The notes beneath the pieces are model-generated. The model did not search any database, was not told where the DNA came from, and was given only the letters and a program-made list of their open reading frames with translations. Positions 39,776-47,297 of a stretch of DNA of 64,000 nucleotides are shown one piece after another. Source of the DNA: Rhodospirillaceae bacterium (GTDB lineage Bacteria; Pseudomonadota; Alphaproteobacteria; GCA-2731375); assembly GCA_018660265.1 (NCBI GenBank), contig JABJKS010000046.1, positions 17,092 through 81,091 of the forward strand. Direction: 5' to 3'. A program made the position numbers and the translations under genes. Position 1 is the stretch's first letter; each line of letters opens with the position of its first letter.

Positions 39776-42043
39776 ATGAAAGCTAGTTCGGACGCGATTG
39801 TAAAAGATTTGGTTTTGGTTGGTGGCGGTCACAGCCACGTCATTGTCCTCAAAAAATTCGCCATGAAGCCGTTGCCCGGCGTGCGCCTGACCGTCATCGC
39901 GCGCGATGTGCATACGCCCTATTCGGGCATGCTGCCGGGATATGTGGCGGGCCATTATAATTTTGACGAGGTGCATATTGATCTACGCCCTCTTTGCCAG
40001 TTCGCCGGTGCCCGGCTGTATCATGACACCGCAGTCAAAATCGATACCTACGCCAAGCAGGTGATTTGTGCGGGGCGACCCGCAGTGCCATACGATGTGC
40101 TGTCTATCAACATCGGCTCCACGCCCAGTTTTGATGACGTCGCCGGCGCGACGGATTTTGCGACGCCCGTGAAGCCAATTAATAACTTTATCGACCGTTG
40201 GCACAGCTTGGTGGATCGTGTTCTGAAAAGACCCGGACCCCATCGCATTGGTGTGGTCGGCGCCGGCGCCGGCGGTATGGAATTGTTGCTGGCCGTCCAA
40301 TTTCGTCTGGGCAACCTACTGGCCGAACAGGGGCAAAGTACCGATGATTTGGAATTTCATCTCATTTTCCGATCAGAAACCATCCTGCCCGATTTCAGCG
40401 GCGGTGTGCGGCGGAAGTTTGAGCGCCTATTGGATTTGCGCGGTGTTCACCTCCACAACAATGCTGTGGCATCCCAGGTAGCACCCGGTGTGCTGTCTTT
40501 AACTGACGGCAAAACCATTGCCCTGGACGAAATCCTCTGGGTGACCGCTGCCGGTGCGCCATCCTGGCCAAGGGAATCTGGCCTTGAGGTTGACGGGGCC
40601 GGTTTCATAAAAGTCCGGGACACGCTGCAATCGATAACGCACGATGATATCTTTGCAGCCGGCGATATTGCCGCCGTGGTGAACCATCCCCGGCCTAAGG
40701 CCGGTGTTTTTGCAGTTCGCCAGGGACCGCCGTTGAATGACAATCTGCGCCGGGTTCTGATCGGCCAGCAAGCCCGGTCCTTTACCCCGCAAAAGAACTT
40801 TTTGGTATTGATTACGAGCGGTGACAAGAACGCCGTGGCCGCGAAATGGGGTTGGACGGCCCAGGGCGGCTGGGTCTGGAAATGGAAAGACTGGATCGAC
40901 CAACGGTTCATGCGCAGGTTCAACGAACTCCCCGAAATGGCGCAAGAAAAGGCGGCAGCGTTGAACCCAGGCCTCGCCGACAAGGCGACGTTGAGCGATA
41001 TTTCGGCTATCGCCATGCGCTGCGGCGGCTGTGGTGCCAAGGTTGGCGCTGACGTTCTAAGCCGCGCCCTGTCAGAGTTGGAACCAATCCCCAACGAGGA
41101 CGTCTTGGTCGGCCTGCATGCCCCTGATGATGCAGCCGTGGTGCAAATTCCCGACGGCAAGGTCATGGTCCATACGGTGGATTATTTCCGCGCCTTCATC
41201 GACGACGCCTATGTTTTCGGCCAAGTCGCGGCCAATCACGCTCTTAGCGATATTTTCGCCATGGGGGCGGAAGCGCAATCGGCCCTGGCCATTGCCACCG
41301 TGCCTTATGGTCTGGAGGCTAAGGTTGAGGCTTCCCTGCGGGAAATGATGACCGGTGCCATGGAAGTTTTGAACGAAGCGGGCGCGACTTTGGTCGGCGG
41401 TCATACCAGCGAGGGGCCGGAATTGGCGTTGGGATTTTCGGTCAACGGCCTGGCGGATCGTCAGGCAATTTTGCGCAAGGGCGGCATGGCAACGGGCGAG
41501 GTATTGATCCTGACCAAACCCCTTGGCACCGGCACCCTATTTGCGGCTGATATGCAGCAAAAGGCCAAGGGGCGCTGGATTGAGAACGCACTGAAATCCA
41601 TGGTGCAATCCAACCGTCTTGCAGCCCTTTGTCTATTTCGCCATGGTGCCAGCGCCTGCACGGATGTCACCGGTTTCGGTCTGTTGGGCCACGCGGTGGA
41701 GATGACCAAGGCGTCGAATGTCGACGTCGAGATTGACTTGGCGGCCCTGCCGATTATGGACGGTGCCCTGGACACGGTGCGCCTGGGGATCCTGAGTTCT
41801 TTACAGCCTGCAAACGTACGCCTGCGCCGGGCTATTCGGAATATGGAAGCCGTGCGGGAGAACGAACGCTATCCCCTGGTGTTTGATCCACAAACATCAG
41901 GCGGCCTGCTTGCCAGTATTCAGCCAGGGGCGGTGCAGGCCTGCCTAAAAGAACTGCATGATCTGGGATACGATCAGGCGACGGTCATTGGACGGGTCAC
42001 GGCCGAAACGGACCATCTGGAACCCATCACCCTGGTCGCGTGA
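39776..42043 (+). CDS. selD: Selenide, water dikinase fused to an NDH-2-like flavoprotein domain (SelD/SenC)
   Basis: A 755-residue two-domain protein. Residues 1 to about 385 form a pyridine-nucleotide:disulfide-oxidoreductase-like flavoprotein: FAD motif LVLVGGGHSHVIVL, second Rossmann motif IGVVGAGAGGMELLLA, and the C-terminal FAD motif DIFAAGDIAAV. Residues about 405-755 are selenophosphate synthetase, with C419 and K422 in GGCGAKVG matching the essential Cys17/Lys20 pair of E. coli, plus TVDYFRAFIDDAYVFG, ANHALSDIFAMGA and LVGGHTSEGPELALGF. SelD makes selenophosphate from selenide and ATP. The flavoprotein part may reduce selenium to selenide, but that is inference. Its 3' end overlaps senB by 17 bp, tail to tail. 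Cys, not Sec, at position 419. Confidence 0.95.
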   Translation: MKASSDAIVKDLVLVGGGHSHVIVLKKFAMKPLPGVRLTVIARDVHTPYSGMLPGYVAGHYNFDEVHIDLRPLCQFAGARLYHDTAVKIDTYAKQVICAGRPAVPYDVLSINIGSTPSFDDVAGATDFATPVKPINNFIDRWHSLVDRVLKRPGPHRIGVVGAGAGGMELLLAVQFRLGNLLAEQGQSTDDLEFHLIFRSETILPDFSGGVRRKFERLLDLRGVHLHNNAVASQVAPGVLSLTDGKTIALDEILWVTAAGAPSWPRESGLEVDGAGFIKVRDTLQSITHDDIFAAGDIAAVVNHPRPKAGVFAVRQGPPLNDNLRRVLIGQQARSFTPQKNFLVLITSGDKNAVAAKWGWTAQGGWVWKWKDWIDQRFMRRFNELPEMAQEKAAALNPGLADKATLSDISAIAMRCGGCGAKVGADVLSRALSELEPIPNEDVLVGLHAPDDAAVVQIPDGKVMVHTVDYFRAFIDDAYVFGQVAANHALSDIFAMGAEAQSALAIATVPYGLEAKVEASLREMMTGAMEVLNEAGATLVGGHTSEGPELALGFSVNGLADRQAILRKGGMATGEVLILTKPLGTGTLFAADMQQKAKGRWIENALKSMVQSNRLAALCLFRHGASACTDVTGFGLLGHAVEMTKASNVDVEIDLAALPIMDGALDTVRLGILSSLQPANVRLRRAIRNMEAVRENERYPLVFDPQTSGGLLASIQPGAVQACLKELHDLGYDQATVIGRVTAETDHLEPITLVA

Positions 42044-42989
42044 CCGCGGCGATAATATTCACCAAGGCGGCCTGTTCATGGGCCGGCTGAAACAAGGGTG
42101 CCAGCTTGCCGCCATGGTGGGCCAGGGATTTTAAAAACCCGGGCTCCATCTCGGCCCGCAAAAGCACTTCGGCCAAGGCCACTTCATCACCAACGGGGTA
42201 ATAGCCGGGGTAATCCGGCCCCAACAAACCGATATTGCCCGCTATATCACTGGCAATGACCGGTACGCCGGCGACGATGGCTTCCGAGACCACATTGGCA
42301 CCGCCTTCCTGGACCGAACTGATTACCATGGCGTGGGTTTTGCCGAATTCCCGGCGCACCTGCCCGCCGGACACCGCACCGCGCCAAGAATAGCGTGGGT
42401 TCCGGGCCATTTCGGCCTGGGCCTGGTCAGCAAAATCCATCGAATGTGCGCCGCCCAGGTGATGCACCCGCAACCTCGAGGTTGGGGGCAGCAGCCGTGC
42501 CGCCAGGGCGGTCCGGAACGGATCTTTTTCAGCCCGCAAATGGCCGATGACACAGATATCGAAATGGCGTTTTGATGGTTGTCGGGGCTGGGTTAGCGGC
42601 TGCGCTGATTGCCTGACAACATGCAGTTTTGGGCGCAATGGTGCGGGTAATTCCGGGCCAATGAGATCATGCAGACAGATCAGCGCATCGGCCATGTCCA
42701 TGCTGCCTAGGGTCAACGCCCGCTCTGTCTGCAAAAACGTATTAACGTCCGTACCGCCCAGGCCGACCACCAATGGCCCTTGGGTCATCTGTTCCCGATA
42801 ACGCCGCACTGCTGCGCCGCTGTGGCGCGCGTGCAGGGCGATCATGACATCCGTGGCTTCGCCTTCGTAGTCAGTGGAAATTCTCACCAGGTGGCCGGAT
42901 TGGCGCAGCAAACGGGCCCACCGCAAGGCTGTCGTCCGATTTCCGTTTTTCGATTGTTTGCCGGCTGGGGTGATTAGGCTAATCTTCAC
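42027..42989 (-). CDS. senB: SenB-type selenosugar synthase (glycosyltransferase)
   Basis: A GT-B, GT4-like glycosyltransferase of the TIGR04348 type; characterised SenB joins selenophosphate and a UDP-sugar to form a selenosugar. Starts GTG 42989 (MKISLITPAGKQSKNGNRTTALRWARLLR); the 40 upstream open codons overlap senA and are not family-like. Donor-site region: ISSVQEGGANVVSEAIVAGVPVIASDIAGNIGLLG, with the E-x7-E pattern. 320 residues. Divergent from senA with only 27 bp between start codons, and tail-to-tail with selD. Context with selD and senA makes the assignment firm. Confidence 0.9.
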   Translation of the reverse strand: MKISLITPAGKQSKNGNRTTALRWARLLRQSGHLVRISTDYEGEATDVMIALHARHSGAAVRRYREQMTQGPLVVGLGGTDVNTFLQTERALTLGSMDMADALICLHDLIGPELPAPLRPKLHVVRQSAQPLTQPRQPSKRHFDICVIGHLRAEKDPFRTALAARLLPPTSRLRVHHLGGAHSMDFADQAQAEMARNPRYSWRGAVSGGQVRREFGKTHAMVISSVQEGGANVVSEAIVAGVPVIASDIAGNIGLLGPDYPGYYPVGDEVALAEVLLRAEMEPGFLKSLAHHGGKLAPLFQPAHEQAALVNIIAAVTRPG

Positions 42990-43016
42990 GTATTCATTCC
43001 AATTCAGGGACCCAAC

Positions 43017-44324
43017 ATGACCCAGCCTGTAAGTACCGCACATTTGATTGCCAATATGCAAGACACCCGTAACCGAACCCTGGAACTGGTCCGTGATCTG
43101 GACGATCAACAGATTATGGGCCCAAAAGTCCGCACGGTTAATCCCCTAAAGTGGGAGATCGGCCATGCGGCGCATTTCTATGAGGTTTTCATTCTGCGTC
43201 AGTTGTACGGCTATGACAGTGTCATTGGTGAACGGGCAGACCAACTCTACGATTCGATCAATATCCACCACGATGTCAGATGGGATCTGCCCCTGCCGAA
43301 CCGGGCAGACACGCTGGCTTATATGCAGGCCGTGTTTGACCGTCTGGTTGAACGCCTGGACGGCGAAATGGCATCCGAACAGGACAGCTTTATTTATCAG
43401 TTCGGCATCTTTCACGAAGATATGCACACCGAGGCGTTTTTGTGGGCCCGGCAAAACCTGGCCTATCCGACGCCTGATCTGGACATTGCGGCGGACGTCA
43501 GCGCCGAACGAATGGTCGGGCATCATCCGGGCTGGGCCTCCGTGCCGGGGGGCCGTTTTAGAATGGGGGCTGAAAAGACCGCACCGTTCAAGTTTGATAA
43601 CGAGAAATGGGCCCACGATATTATTGTTGCGCCGTTTGAAATATCCAGGGCCGCTGTGACCAATGCCGAATTTCAGGCCTTCGTCGATGATGGCGGTTAT
43701 GACAGGGCAGATTTTTGGGACCCGGCCGGCTGGACCTGGCGGCAGCAAGCTGAGGCAGACCATCCTGTCTATTGGCAGTCCGATGGGCCCGGCAAGTGGT
43801 TGGTCAGACGCTTCGACCGGACGTTTCCCCTGCCGCCCCACGAGGCCGTCATACATGTCAATTGGTACGAAGCCGACGCCTATTGCAAATGGGCCGGCCA
43901 ACGCCTGCCCCGCGAGGCGGAATGGGAAGTCGCAGCCCTGGGGGAAGCCGACCAGAGCGGCGATTTGGCAGCCGTCAAACGGCGCTATCCCTGGGGTGAT
44001 GCTATTCCAGACCCAACGCGGGCCAACCTCGACGGGCGCGGCCTGGGACCGCTTGACGTCGGCGCATTAGCGGCCGGCGATAGCGCCTTCGGTTGTCGTC
44101 AGATGCTGGGCAATGTCTGGGAATGGACGGCGGATACATTCGAACCCTTCACAGGGTTTTCCGCTGATGCCTATACGGAATATTCAACCATGCTGTTCGG
44201 CGACACTAAAGTCATGCGCGGCGGTGCCTGGACGAGCAGAGGGCGCATGGTCCACGGTACCTACCGCAACTTTTTCGGCCCCGAACGACGCGACGTCTTT
44301 GCCGGCTTTCGTACCTGCCGATAG
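43017..44324 (+). CDS. senA: SenA-type selenoneine synthase (EgtB-like)
   Basis: A non-haem iron enzyme with an N-terminal DinB-like helical bundle and a C-terminal formylglycine-generating-enzyme/sulfatase-modifying fold. The facial three-His iron site is visible: H50 (WEIGHAAHFYE), H133 and H137 (FHEDMHTEA). C-domain landmarks: VNWYEADAYCKWAGQRLPREAEWEVAA, MLGNVWEWTADTF and VMRGGAWTSRGRM, ending GFRTCR. EgtB and SenA are close relatives; linkage to SenB and SelD argues for SenA, which forms the C-Se bond between hercynine and the selenosugar. Hercynine synthase (EgtD) is not in the window. 435 residues; AGGGA precedes the ATG. Confidence 0.9.
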   Translation: MTQPVSTAHLIANMQDTRNRTLELVRDLDDQQIMGPKVRTVNPLKWEIGHAAHFYEVFILRQLYGYDSVIGERADQLYDSINIHHDVRWDLPLPNRADTLAYMQAVFDRLVERLDGEMASEQDSFIYQFGIFHEDMHTEAFLWARQNLAYPTPDLDIAADVSAERMVGHHPGWASVPGGRFRMGAEKTAPFKFDNEKWAHDIIVAPFEISRAAVTNAEFQAFVDDGGYDRADFWDPAGWTWRQQAEADHPVYWQSDGPGKWLVRRFDRTFPLPPHEAVIHVNWYEADAYCKWAGQRLPREAEWEVAALGEADQSGDLAAVKRRYPWGDAIPDPTRANLDGRGLGPLDVGALAAGDSAFGCRQMLGNVWEWTADTFEPFTGFSADAYTEYSTMLFGDTKVMRGGAWTSRGRMVHGTYRNFFGPERRDVFAGFRTCR

Positions 44325-44400
44325 GTGACATGGCGCATCGTTGGTAATTTGGGAAGGTGCCAACGGCGTGACAAGGCCAAAAGGCCAATACCGGATAGGG

Positions 44401-44634
44401 TTAAGTGACGGATGCCACGGGGCTCCCCAGTCGACGAAAAAAGCTTTCATCGAGCAGAGTAGAAACGGCCAGCATGCGTGTTTCGCTACTGTTCCTTTGG
44501 TAGGCAATGACAGCATGAGGCCGTTGGTGCCGGGATTCTATCAGTCGTGAGACAATCCAGATACTTCCAGGAAAGTCAATTTTCTCCAATAGATCACCGG
44601 GCTGAAGCGCGGCCATTTTGATTTGCCGACGCAT
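44401..44634 (-). CDS. Small protein of unknown function (77 residues)
   Basis: Open frame with a strong ribosome site (GAGG, 9 nt before the ATG) and protein-like composition: an N-terminal beta-rich segment (LQPGDLLEKIDFPGSIWIVSRLI) and a helix-like end (MLAVSTLLDESFFRRL). No domain recognised. It lies alone between senA and a small charged-protein gene. The 76 bp between it and senA hold nothing recognisable. Confidence 0.5.
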   Translation of the reverse strand: MRRQIKMAALQPGDLLEKIDFPGSIWIVSRLIESRHQRPHAVIAYQRNSSETRMLAVSTLLDESFFRRLGSPVASVT

Positions 44635-44794
44635 CAGATTTTCCTCGCTATTTGGGTCAATGCGGTAATTGAGATTATGGGCGTGAAGACCGAGACTGAC
44701 GAAAGTTTAGATTTAGAGAAATTTGCAATTAACTGGAATCGCTTGTGCGATCTAAGTGATTGGTTCAATTGCTCAATACTTAAGGGTCCAAGCG

Positions 44795-44827
44795 CCTTGG
44801 GCATGTTTAAAAGAAACATGCTCCAGG
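44795..44827. terminator. Hairpin downstream of the small charged-protein gene
   Basis: An inverted repeat with a perfect 8-bp core (GCATGTTT / AAACATGC, loop AAAAG), extended by three outer pairs past mismatches, lies 22 bp beyond the stop of the minus-strand gene at 44850. No U-run follows, so a terminator is likely but not certain. The rest of 44635-44849 shows no gene. Confidence 0.5.
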
Positions 44828-44849
44828 CGAGCTGGAATTTGAATTCGGT

Positions 44850-45023
44850 CTACTCGGCGGCTTTCTTTTCAGCGGCCTCTTTGGCAAGGCGAAGTCCCCG
44901 TAACATTGCCTGGTGTTCGGCTCTATCTTGCTGTCTTTTTTCTTTTTCAATTGCGATCTGGTTGCCCTTGTCCTGGGGTGAGGCAAACATTTTCTCGGCT
45001 TTTGTTTTCGCCGATTTCGACAT
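44850..45023 (-). CDS. Small highly charged protein (57 residues)
   Basis: Starts at ATG 45023 with AGGAAAG 6-10 nt upstream; the frame is open further but the upstream codons look random. Composition is Lys/Glu/Ala/Gln-rich and helical (AIEKEKRQQDRAEHQAMLRG), probably one long helix or coiled coil. Function unknown. It lies downstream of the cold-shock gene on the same strand with a hairpin between. Confidence 0.65.
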   Translation of the reverse strand: MSKSAKTKAEKMFASPQDKGNQIAIEKEKRQQDRAEHQAMLRGLRLAKEAAEKKAAE

Positions 45024-45155
45024 AACAGCTTTCCTTTTTTCCGGCTCGATATTGTCGGACGGAGTGTTTTCGTAATTAAATGAAGTTGGTGCCACGCACG
45101 GCAGAATAGTCAACGCGCGATTGGTTGGCCATATCGGGCCAACGACGAGTCGCAA

Positions 45156-45182
45156 CCGCCCCCAACGATAAGTTGGAGGCGG
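45156..45182 (-). terminator. Hairpin downstream of the cold-shock gene
   Basis: An 11-bp stem with one mismatch (CCGCCTCCAAC / GTTGGGGGCGG read on the minus strand, 5-nt loop) begins 13 bp after the csp stop. G+C-rich, but with no clear U-run. Confidence 0.5.
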
Positions 45183-45194
45183 CGTTTAGTTCGA

Positions 45195-45404
45195 CTAATC
45201 TACGATAGACAGGTTCTCGGCAGAAGATTTGCCTTGCTGACCCGCCTGAAGTTCGTAGGAGACCTTTTGCCCTTCGGTCAGCGTACCCAATCCGGCGCGC
45301 TCAACGGCAGAGATATGGACAAAAGCATCTTTTGAACCGTCTTCAGGCTCGATAAATCCGAAACCTTTGGTGGGGTTGAACCATTTAACAGTACCAGTAG
45401 TCAT
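45195..45404 (-). CDS. Cold-shock domain protein
   Basis: A 69-residue single cold-shock domain, binding single-stranded nucleic acid. [20 protein letters not shown] contains RNP1 and [16 protein letters not shown]2. ATG 45404 has AGAGGAAA upstream; the 25 earlier open codons are not part of the fold. C-terminal end ENLSIVD is family-typical. Whether it is cold-induced cannot be told; the region upstream is long enough for the usual leader. Confidence 0.95.
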   Translation of the reverse strand: MTTGTVKWFNPTKGFGFIEPEDGSKDAFVHISAVERAGLGTLTEGQKVSYELQAGQQGKSSAENLSIVD

Positions 45405-45795
45405 AGCATTTTCCTCTAACTGGGAATCAAAATACGCGCCTCGCTTCATGCGAAGGCACGGACGGTCTAACGTCCACATTGTCAGGGGATAGCTAAGAAA
45501 TCAGCGTACCGGTTTTTTATGCAGCACCGGACGAATGCAATACGTATATGCACTAAATAGGCGATGTCACCGATAAGTCAACGTCTGAATGCGCAAACGA
45601 TCATCCCACCGCGACCGTCGGCGATGTGCGCAATGGGGCAAACCCGGAAATGGGACTTATTTATTCCGGAATCCTAGTCGGATCATTGCTCATGCAAAGG
45701 CGAATTTCTAAAGATTTGAAATTTTCGCCAACGGAGGCTTTTGCCAAGAGTATCGTATCCATAATCCATTGCCCTTCGAGGGTTCTTTCGACGGG
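45405..45795. other. Non-coding stretch between csp and the flavin-reductase-like gene
   Basis: About 390 bp with no supported gene. It should contain the csp promoter and 5' leader (minus strand), including a near-palindromic TGCAATACGTATATGCA at about 45536. A 71-codon open frame (45626) lacks coding character and runs through the palindrome that follows. Confidence 0.6.
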
Positions 45796-45836
45796 GTTGA
45801 ATGCAAAACATTCACAGTGTATGTTTTGCATTCAAC
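45796..45836. promoter_or_regulatory. 41-bp near-perfect palindrome before the flavin-reductase-like gene
   Basis: A perfect 16-bp inverted repeat, GTTGAATGCAAAACAT and its complement, encloses a 9-bp centre TCACAGTGT that is itself palindromic except for one T-T pair. It ends 4 bp before the ATG at 45841. It could be an operator for a dimeric regulator or an RNA hairpin covering the ribosome site. Confidence 0.75.
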
Positions 45837-45840
45837 ATTA

Positions 45841-46512
45841 ATGGAGGACAATGATTTGACCGAGTCTATCCTTATTGACCCAGCCATCCTGTATTGGGGC
45901 ACGCCCGTCGTCCTAGTGAGCACCGTCAACGAGGATGGCACGGCTAATCTTGCGCCGATGTCCTCGGCATGGTGGCTCGGTCGGGGCTGCATGCTCGGCT
46001 TCACTGAGAGCGCCAAAAGCGTCAAGAACCTACGTCGTACCAAAGAGTGTGTGCTTAACCTGCCTTCATCATCTTTGGCTGGCGCGGTCGATCGTATTGC
46101 CAGGACCACGGGCAATAATCCCGTACCGCCGGATAAGGAGTGGCTTGGGTTTGAATATGTGGCTGATAAATTCGGACGGGCTGGGCTTACGCCAGTTCCT
46201 TCAACAATCGTGGCCGCCCCACGCGCCGCCGAGTGTGATGTTCAAATGGAGGCGGCGGTTGAAATAATCCACGCCTATGGGGCCACAAACCCCGGCATTA
46301 GGACAAAAATTGCGGCGATCGAGCTTCGTATCGTTGCCGTACATGTCAATCCAGACATCGTTCATAAAGATGATTCACGACGGGTTGATCCCGATCTATG
46401 GCGTCCCCTGATCATGAGCTTCCGCGAATTTTACGGCCTCGGCGACCGCGTTACATCTTCAAGGCTCGCCGAAATTTCGGAAGAGCGCTGGCGCCCGCCC
46501 CCTCCAGCATAG
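45841..46512 (+). CDS. Flavin-reductase-like (FMN-binding split barrel) protein
   Basis: A 223-residue flavin reductase-like domain protein: WGTPVVLVSTVNEDGTANLAPMSSAW is the family start, followed by RGCMLGFTESAKSVKNLRRTKECVLNLPS, a typical FMN-binding strand-helix. No partner oxygenase is adjacent. ATG 45841 is assumed; TTG 45856 has GGAGG 8 nt before it and could be the true start. Immediately downstream of a 41-bp palindrome and originally convergent with the TetR gene, before the IS insertion. Confidence 0.82.
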   Translation: MEDNDLTESILIDPAILYWGTPVVLVSTVNEDGTANLAPMSSAWWLGRGCMLGFTESAKSVKNLRRTKECVLNLPSSSLAGAVDRIARTTGNNPVPPDKEWLGFEYVADKFGRAGLTPVPSTIVAAPRAAECDVQMEAAVEIIHAYGATNPGIRTKIAAIELRIVAVHVNPDIVHKDDSRRVDPDLWRPLIMSFREFYGLGDRVTSSRLAEISEERWRPPPPA

Positions 46513-46571
46513 GCGGTGGACGGTTGGGAATTGCTATGCTCAATATTAGACGCCGAATTTTCCGCTTACAT

Positions 46572-46579
46572 TTTTAATT
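46572..46579. repeat. Target-site duplication, left copy (TTTTAATT)
   Basis: Eight bases directly abutting the left end of the IS1595-family element, repeated exactly at 47298-47305. Eight bp is the usual duplication length for this family. Confidence 0.9.
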
Positions 46580-47297
46580 GGGGCTGACCCAGATAACGCC
46601 AGTGAGGTGTTATTATGGTCCGCATGCGAAAGAGCCGATTAAGCCAGGCCAAACAGAACCGGTTGATGGAGCATTTTGTTGCCGGCACGACGGCCCGATG
46701 CGCGGCCGCACTTGTGGGCGTTAATTCGAAAACCGCAATTTACTATTTCCACCGCTTGCGCGAGACCATCTGTCACCGCCTGGAGCTCGAAGCAGACAGC
46801 GTCGTCGATGGCGAGATCGAAGTGGATGAGTCCTATTTTGGTGGTCGGCGAAAAGGCAAGCGCGGTCGCGGCGCCGGTGGGAAAGTCCCTGTTTTCGGTC
46901 TGTTGAAGCGCGGAGGCAAGGTCTACACGAAGATCATTCCCGATGCCTCCTCAGCGACATTATATCCCATCATTGAGCGCAAGGTGGTCCCGGACAGCAT
47001 CGTCTATTCGGACAGCTGGCGCGGTTACAACGTGCTGGACGTCTCGGAATTTAAGCACTATCGCATCAATCATTCGAAGTTATTTGCTGACAAGCATAAC
47101 CACATCAACGGCATTGAGAACTTTTGGAACCAAGCGAAGCGTCATATGCGCAAGTTCAATGGTGTTCCCAAACAGCACTTTGGGCTATTCTTGAAGGAAT
47201 GTGAGTGGCGTTTCAATAATCCACGGCCATAAGATCAATTGCGACTGATAAAACAGTGGGTTAAACAAAATCAATCGTAGTTATCTGGGTCAGCCCC
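46580..47297 (+). mobile_element. IS1595-family insertion sequence, complete ends
   Basis: A 718-bp element with perfect 18-bp terminal inverted repeats (GGGGCTGACCCAGATAAC at 46580-46597, its complement at 47280-47297), flanked by an 8-bp duplication. One transposase gene occupies it. It inserted into the last codons of the TetR gene; joining the flanks across the duplication restores a TetR frame ending MLDKLKM. The intact ends and exact duplication indicate a fairly recent insertion. Confidence 0.92.
46615..47232 (+). CDS. IS1595-family transposase with premature stop
   Basis: DDE-type transposase of the ISXO2-like group. N-terminal helix-turn-helix region (RLSQAKQNRLMEHFVAGTTARCAAALVG is the start), then the catalytic core with EVDESYFGGRRKGKRG, VYSDSWRGYNVL and NHINGIENFWNQAKRHMRKFNG. 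The frame stops at TAA 47230 after RFNNPRP, but the same frame then continues for 15 more codons (DQLRLIKQWVKQNQS) to TAG 47278-47280, which matches the expected family C-terminus. So a nonsense change has removed the last 16 residues; activity is doubtful. Confidence 0.9.
   Translation: MVRMRKSRLSQAKQNRLMEHFVAGTTARCAAALVGVNSKTAIYYFHRLRETICHRLELEADSVVDGEIEVDESYFGGRRKGKRGRGAGGKVPVFGLLKRGGKVYTKIIPDASSATLYPIIERKVVPDSIVYSDSWRGYNVLDVSEFKHYRINHSKLFADKHNHINGIENFWNQAKRHMRKFNGVPKQHFGLFLKECEWRFNNPRP

Noticed and set aside
43146..43901. 251-codon minus-strand frame opposite senA
   Set aside because: Antisense to a gene with all EgtB/SenA iron ligands; no domain of its own.
44623..45075. 150-codon plus-strand frame opposite two small genes
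   Set aside because: The minus-strand small proteins have good ribosome sites and coding character; this frame is antisense and unlike any family.
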